Shown: positions 62,252 through 63,281 of the stretch, piece after piece
How positions within the stretch are numbered: the first letter of the stretch is position 1
How the letters are laid out: the number at the start of each line of letters is the position of its first letter
NCBI GenBank assembly: GCA_964493945.1
Contig: CAZBQG010000001.1
Location: forward strand, 1 to 63,281
Length of the DNA stretch: 63,281 nt
Direction of reading: 5' to 3'
DNA from: CAZBQG01 sp964493945
GTDB lineage: Bacteria; Pseudomonadota; Alphaproteobacteria; Rhodospirillales; UBA2165
Translations under genes and position numbers: made by a program
The notes under the pieces: model-generated
Told to the model about the DNA's origin: nothing
What the model saw: the letters and a program-made list of their open reading frames with translations, nothing else
The model's database searches: none

Positions 62252-63234
62252 CCCCGACTGGCCTCTGGCCATTGTTCAATTTGGTGCGCGGACGGCCCGT
62301 GCTGGGTATTTTCGAAATCACCCTCAAATGCAATTCCGCATGCGGCTATTGCCATTTGCCCCACAATCAAGAGCAGCCGAAGCTGAGCCGGGCGGAAATC
62401 AGGCGAATTTTTAAAGCTCTTTACGCGGACGGCATGCGCCATCTGCTGATCCAGGGCGGCGAGCCCCTGATACGCCCAGACTGCCTGGATATTCTGGAAG
62501 ATCTATCGGCCATGGGATTCGCCCTGACCGTGGTGACCAACGGAACGGCACTGGGGCGAAAGGCGGTGGAGCGCCTGAACCGGCTCGATCTGGCCATCGC
62601 CGTCAGTCTCGATACGTTGGACCGGGCCACCTATCACCGCATCCGAGGCGCCGATCAACTGCCCGCCGTGCTCCAGGGGATCGGCCTGCTGGAGGGATTT
62701 ACCGGGCAACGCTTTGTCACCTGCATCCTCAGCCGCCAAAACCTCACCCACGCCCTGGACGTGCTGCGCTTTGCCAAGGCGCAAGGCCTGACACCGATCC
62801 TGGGCGCCTATCATTGGCAGGCGGCGGGGTACGGCAAAGCCGACGCCGGGCTCATATATGACCGGGCCCAGGCCGCCCAAATGTTCGCCCGGGCGCTCGA
62901 AAGCGGCCTGATTCCCGCCGGTTATCTCAGCGATTATGCGAGGGATACGTTGACCTGGCTGGAGGGTGGCAAATTGGCGCCCTGCGATGCCGGCAGCCTG
63001 TCGGTGGTGATAGACGCCATGGGCAATGTTTCGCCCTGCCTGGGTCTTCCTGCCGCCGGCAATTTGGCAGAGCACGGTTTGGGCCAAATCCTTGCAACCC
63101 TGGACCGCCAGGCGATCCAGGATTGTTCGGACAAATCCACCTGCAATCTTTTATGCGCCCGGGTGGTTGGCTGGGCCCGGCGCAATCCGGTGGCCGGGCT
63201 GTTGATGACCCGCGCCCAACGGGCGGCTTCTTAG
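62248..63234 (+). CDS. Radical SAM protein with SPASM-like C-terminus
   Basis: 328 residues. The cluster motif is C28-x3-C32-x2-C35 in CNSACGYCHLPH, LIQGGEPLIRPD is the GGE motif, and VVTNGTAL and AVSLDTLDRATYHRIRG are further radical SAM core features. The C-terminal part has PCDAGSLSVVIDAMGNVSPC and CSDKSTCNLLC, like the auxiliary-cluster SPASM/twitch domains of PqqE- and peptide-modifying enzymes. No small peptide substrate gene is seen before the window ends. It is coupled to cca by a 4-base overlap. Substrate unknown. Confidence 0.88.
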   Translation: MTPTGLWPLFNLVRGRPVLGIFEITLKCNSACGYCHLPHNQEQPKLSRAEIRRIFKALYADGMRHLLIQGGEPLIRPDCLDILEDLSAMGFALTVVTNGTALGRKAVERLNRLDLAIAVSLDTLDRATYHRIRGADQLPAVLQGIGLLEGFTGQRFVTCILSRQNLTHALDVLRFAKAQGLTPILGAYHWQAAGYGKADAGLIYDRAQAAQMFARALESGLIPAGYLSDYARDTLTWLEGGKLAPCDAGSLSVVIDAMGNVSPCLGLPAAGNLAEHGLGQILATLDRQAIQDCSDKSTCNLLCARVVGWARRNPVAGLLMTRAQRAAS

Positions 63235-63281
63235 GCTCAGGACCCATTAATTATTCATTCAGGATTTCACTTGATGATGCT
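63235..63281. other. Window end, no feature
   Basis: Forty-seven bases after the radical SAM stop show no start codon with a ribosome site and no hairpin that I can support. Confidence 0.5.

Overview
The window reads as chromosomal DNA of a moderately GC-rich alphaproteobacterium, probably of the Rhodospirillales type. The clues are gene neighbourhoods rather than a marker gene: a MarR regulator, an OmpR-type response regulator and an EnvZ-type kinase next to a branched-chain aminotransferase; a split glycine decarboxylase (gcvPA/gcvPB); a MoxR-DUF58-DUF4159 block; and a DUF1285-Nudix-CCA transferase block. There is no rRNA, tRNA, CRISPR array, integrase or transposase that I can support. A run of ten N (24805-24814) and single-base shifts at short G/C runs in two genes mark this as draft sequence.

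Layout. 1-243 is AT-rich and precedes an outer-membrane barrel protein. 873-11851 is mixed housekeeping and transport: an MBL-fold protein, glnS, a Rieske oxygenase, a ChaN-like lipoprotein, an orphan dppBC-type permease pair, a branched-chain aminotransferase divergent from marR-regulator-kinase, and a VOC protein. 11922-13438 is a frameshifted 5'-nucleotidase. 13486-27578 is a large accessory catabolic island: a gentisate-dioxygenase-like bicupin, two ACMSD-like amidohydrolases, a nitrilase-family amidase, three Rid-family proteins, a lactonase-like amidohydrolase, a UbiD-type decarboxylase, an MFS carrier, an FAD oxidoreductase and a complete NitT/TauT-type ABC importer with its binding protein. 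Together they suggest uptake and breakdown of a nitrogen-bearing aromatic acid, a pathway I cannot assign to a named substrate.

27781-42404 is a second accessory stretch: glyoxalase I, prfC, an HpxZ-like protein, a flavin reductase, two tandem DMT exporters, an FAH-family hydrolase, two glutathione transferases, an aryl-acid adenylating enzyme, a luciferase-like flavin oxidoreductase, an anchorless fumarate-reductase-like FrdBA pair and a TetR regulator.

42495-63234 is mostly core genome: citramalate synthase, trmJ, rnhA, a secreted repeat protein, a CDGSH Fe-S protein and lipoprotein leading the gcvT-H-PA-PB operon, the MoxR/DUF58/DUF4159/VWA-like envelope block, and DUF1285, CoA-pyrophosphatase-type Nudix, CCA transferase and a radical SAM protein. 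Packing is tight: same-strand neighbours often overlap by 4 bases, and five of twelve convergent pairs interlock their stop codons on exactly 4 bases.
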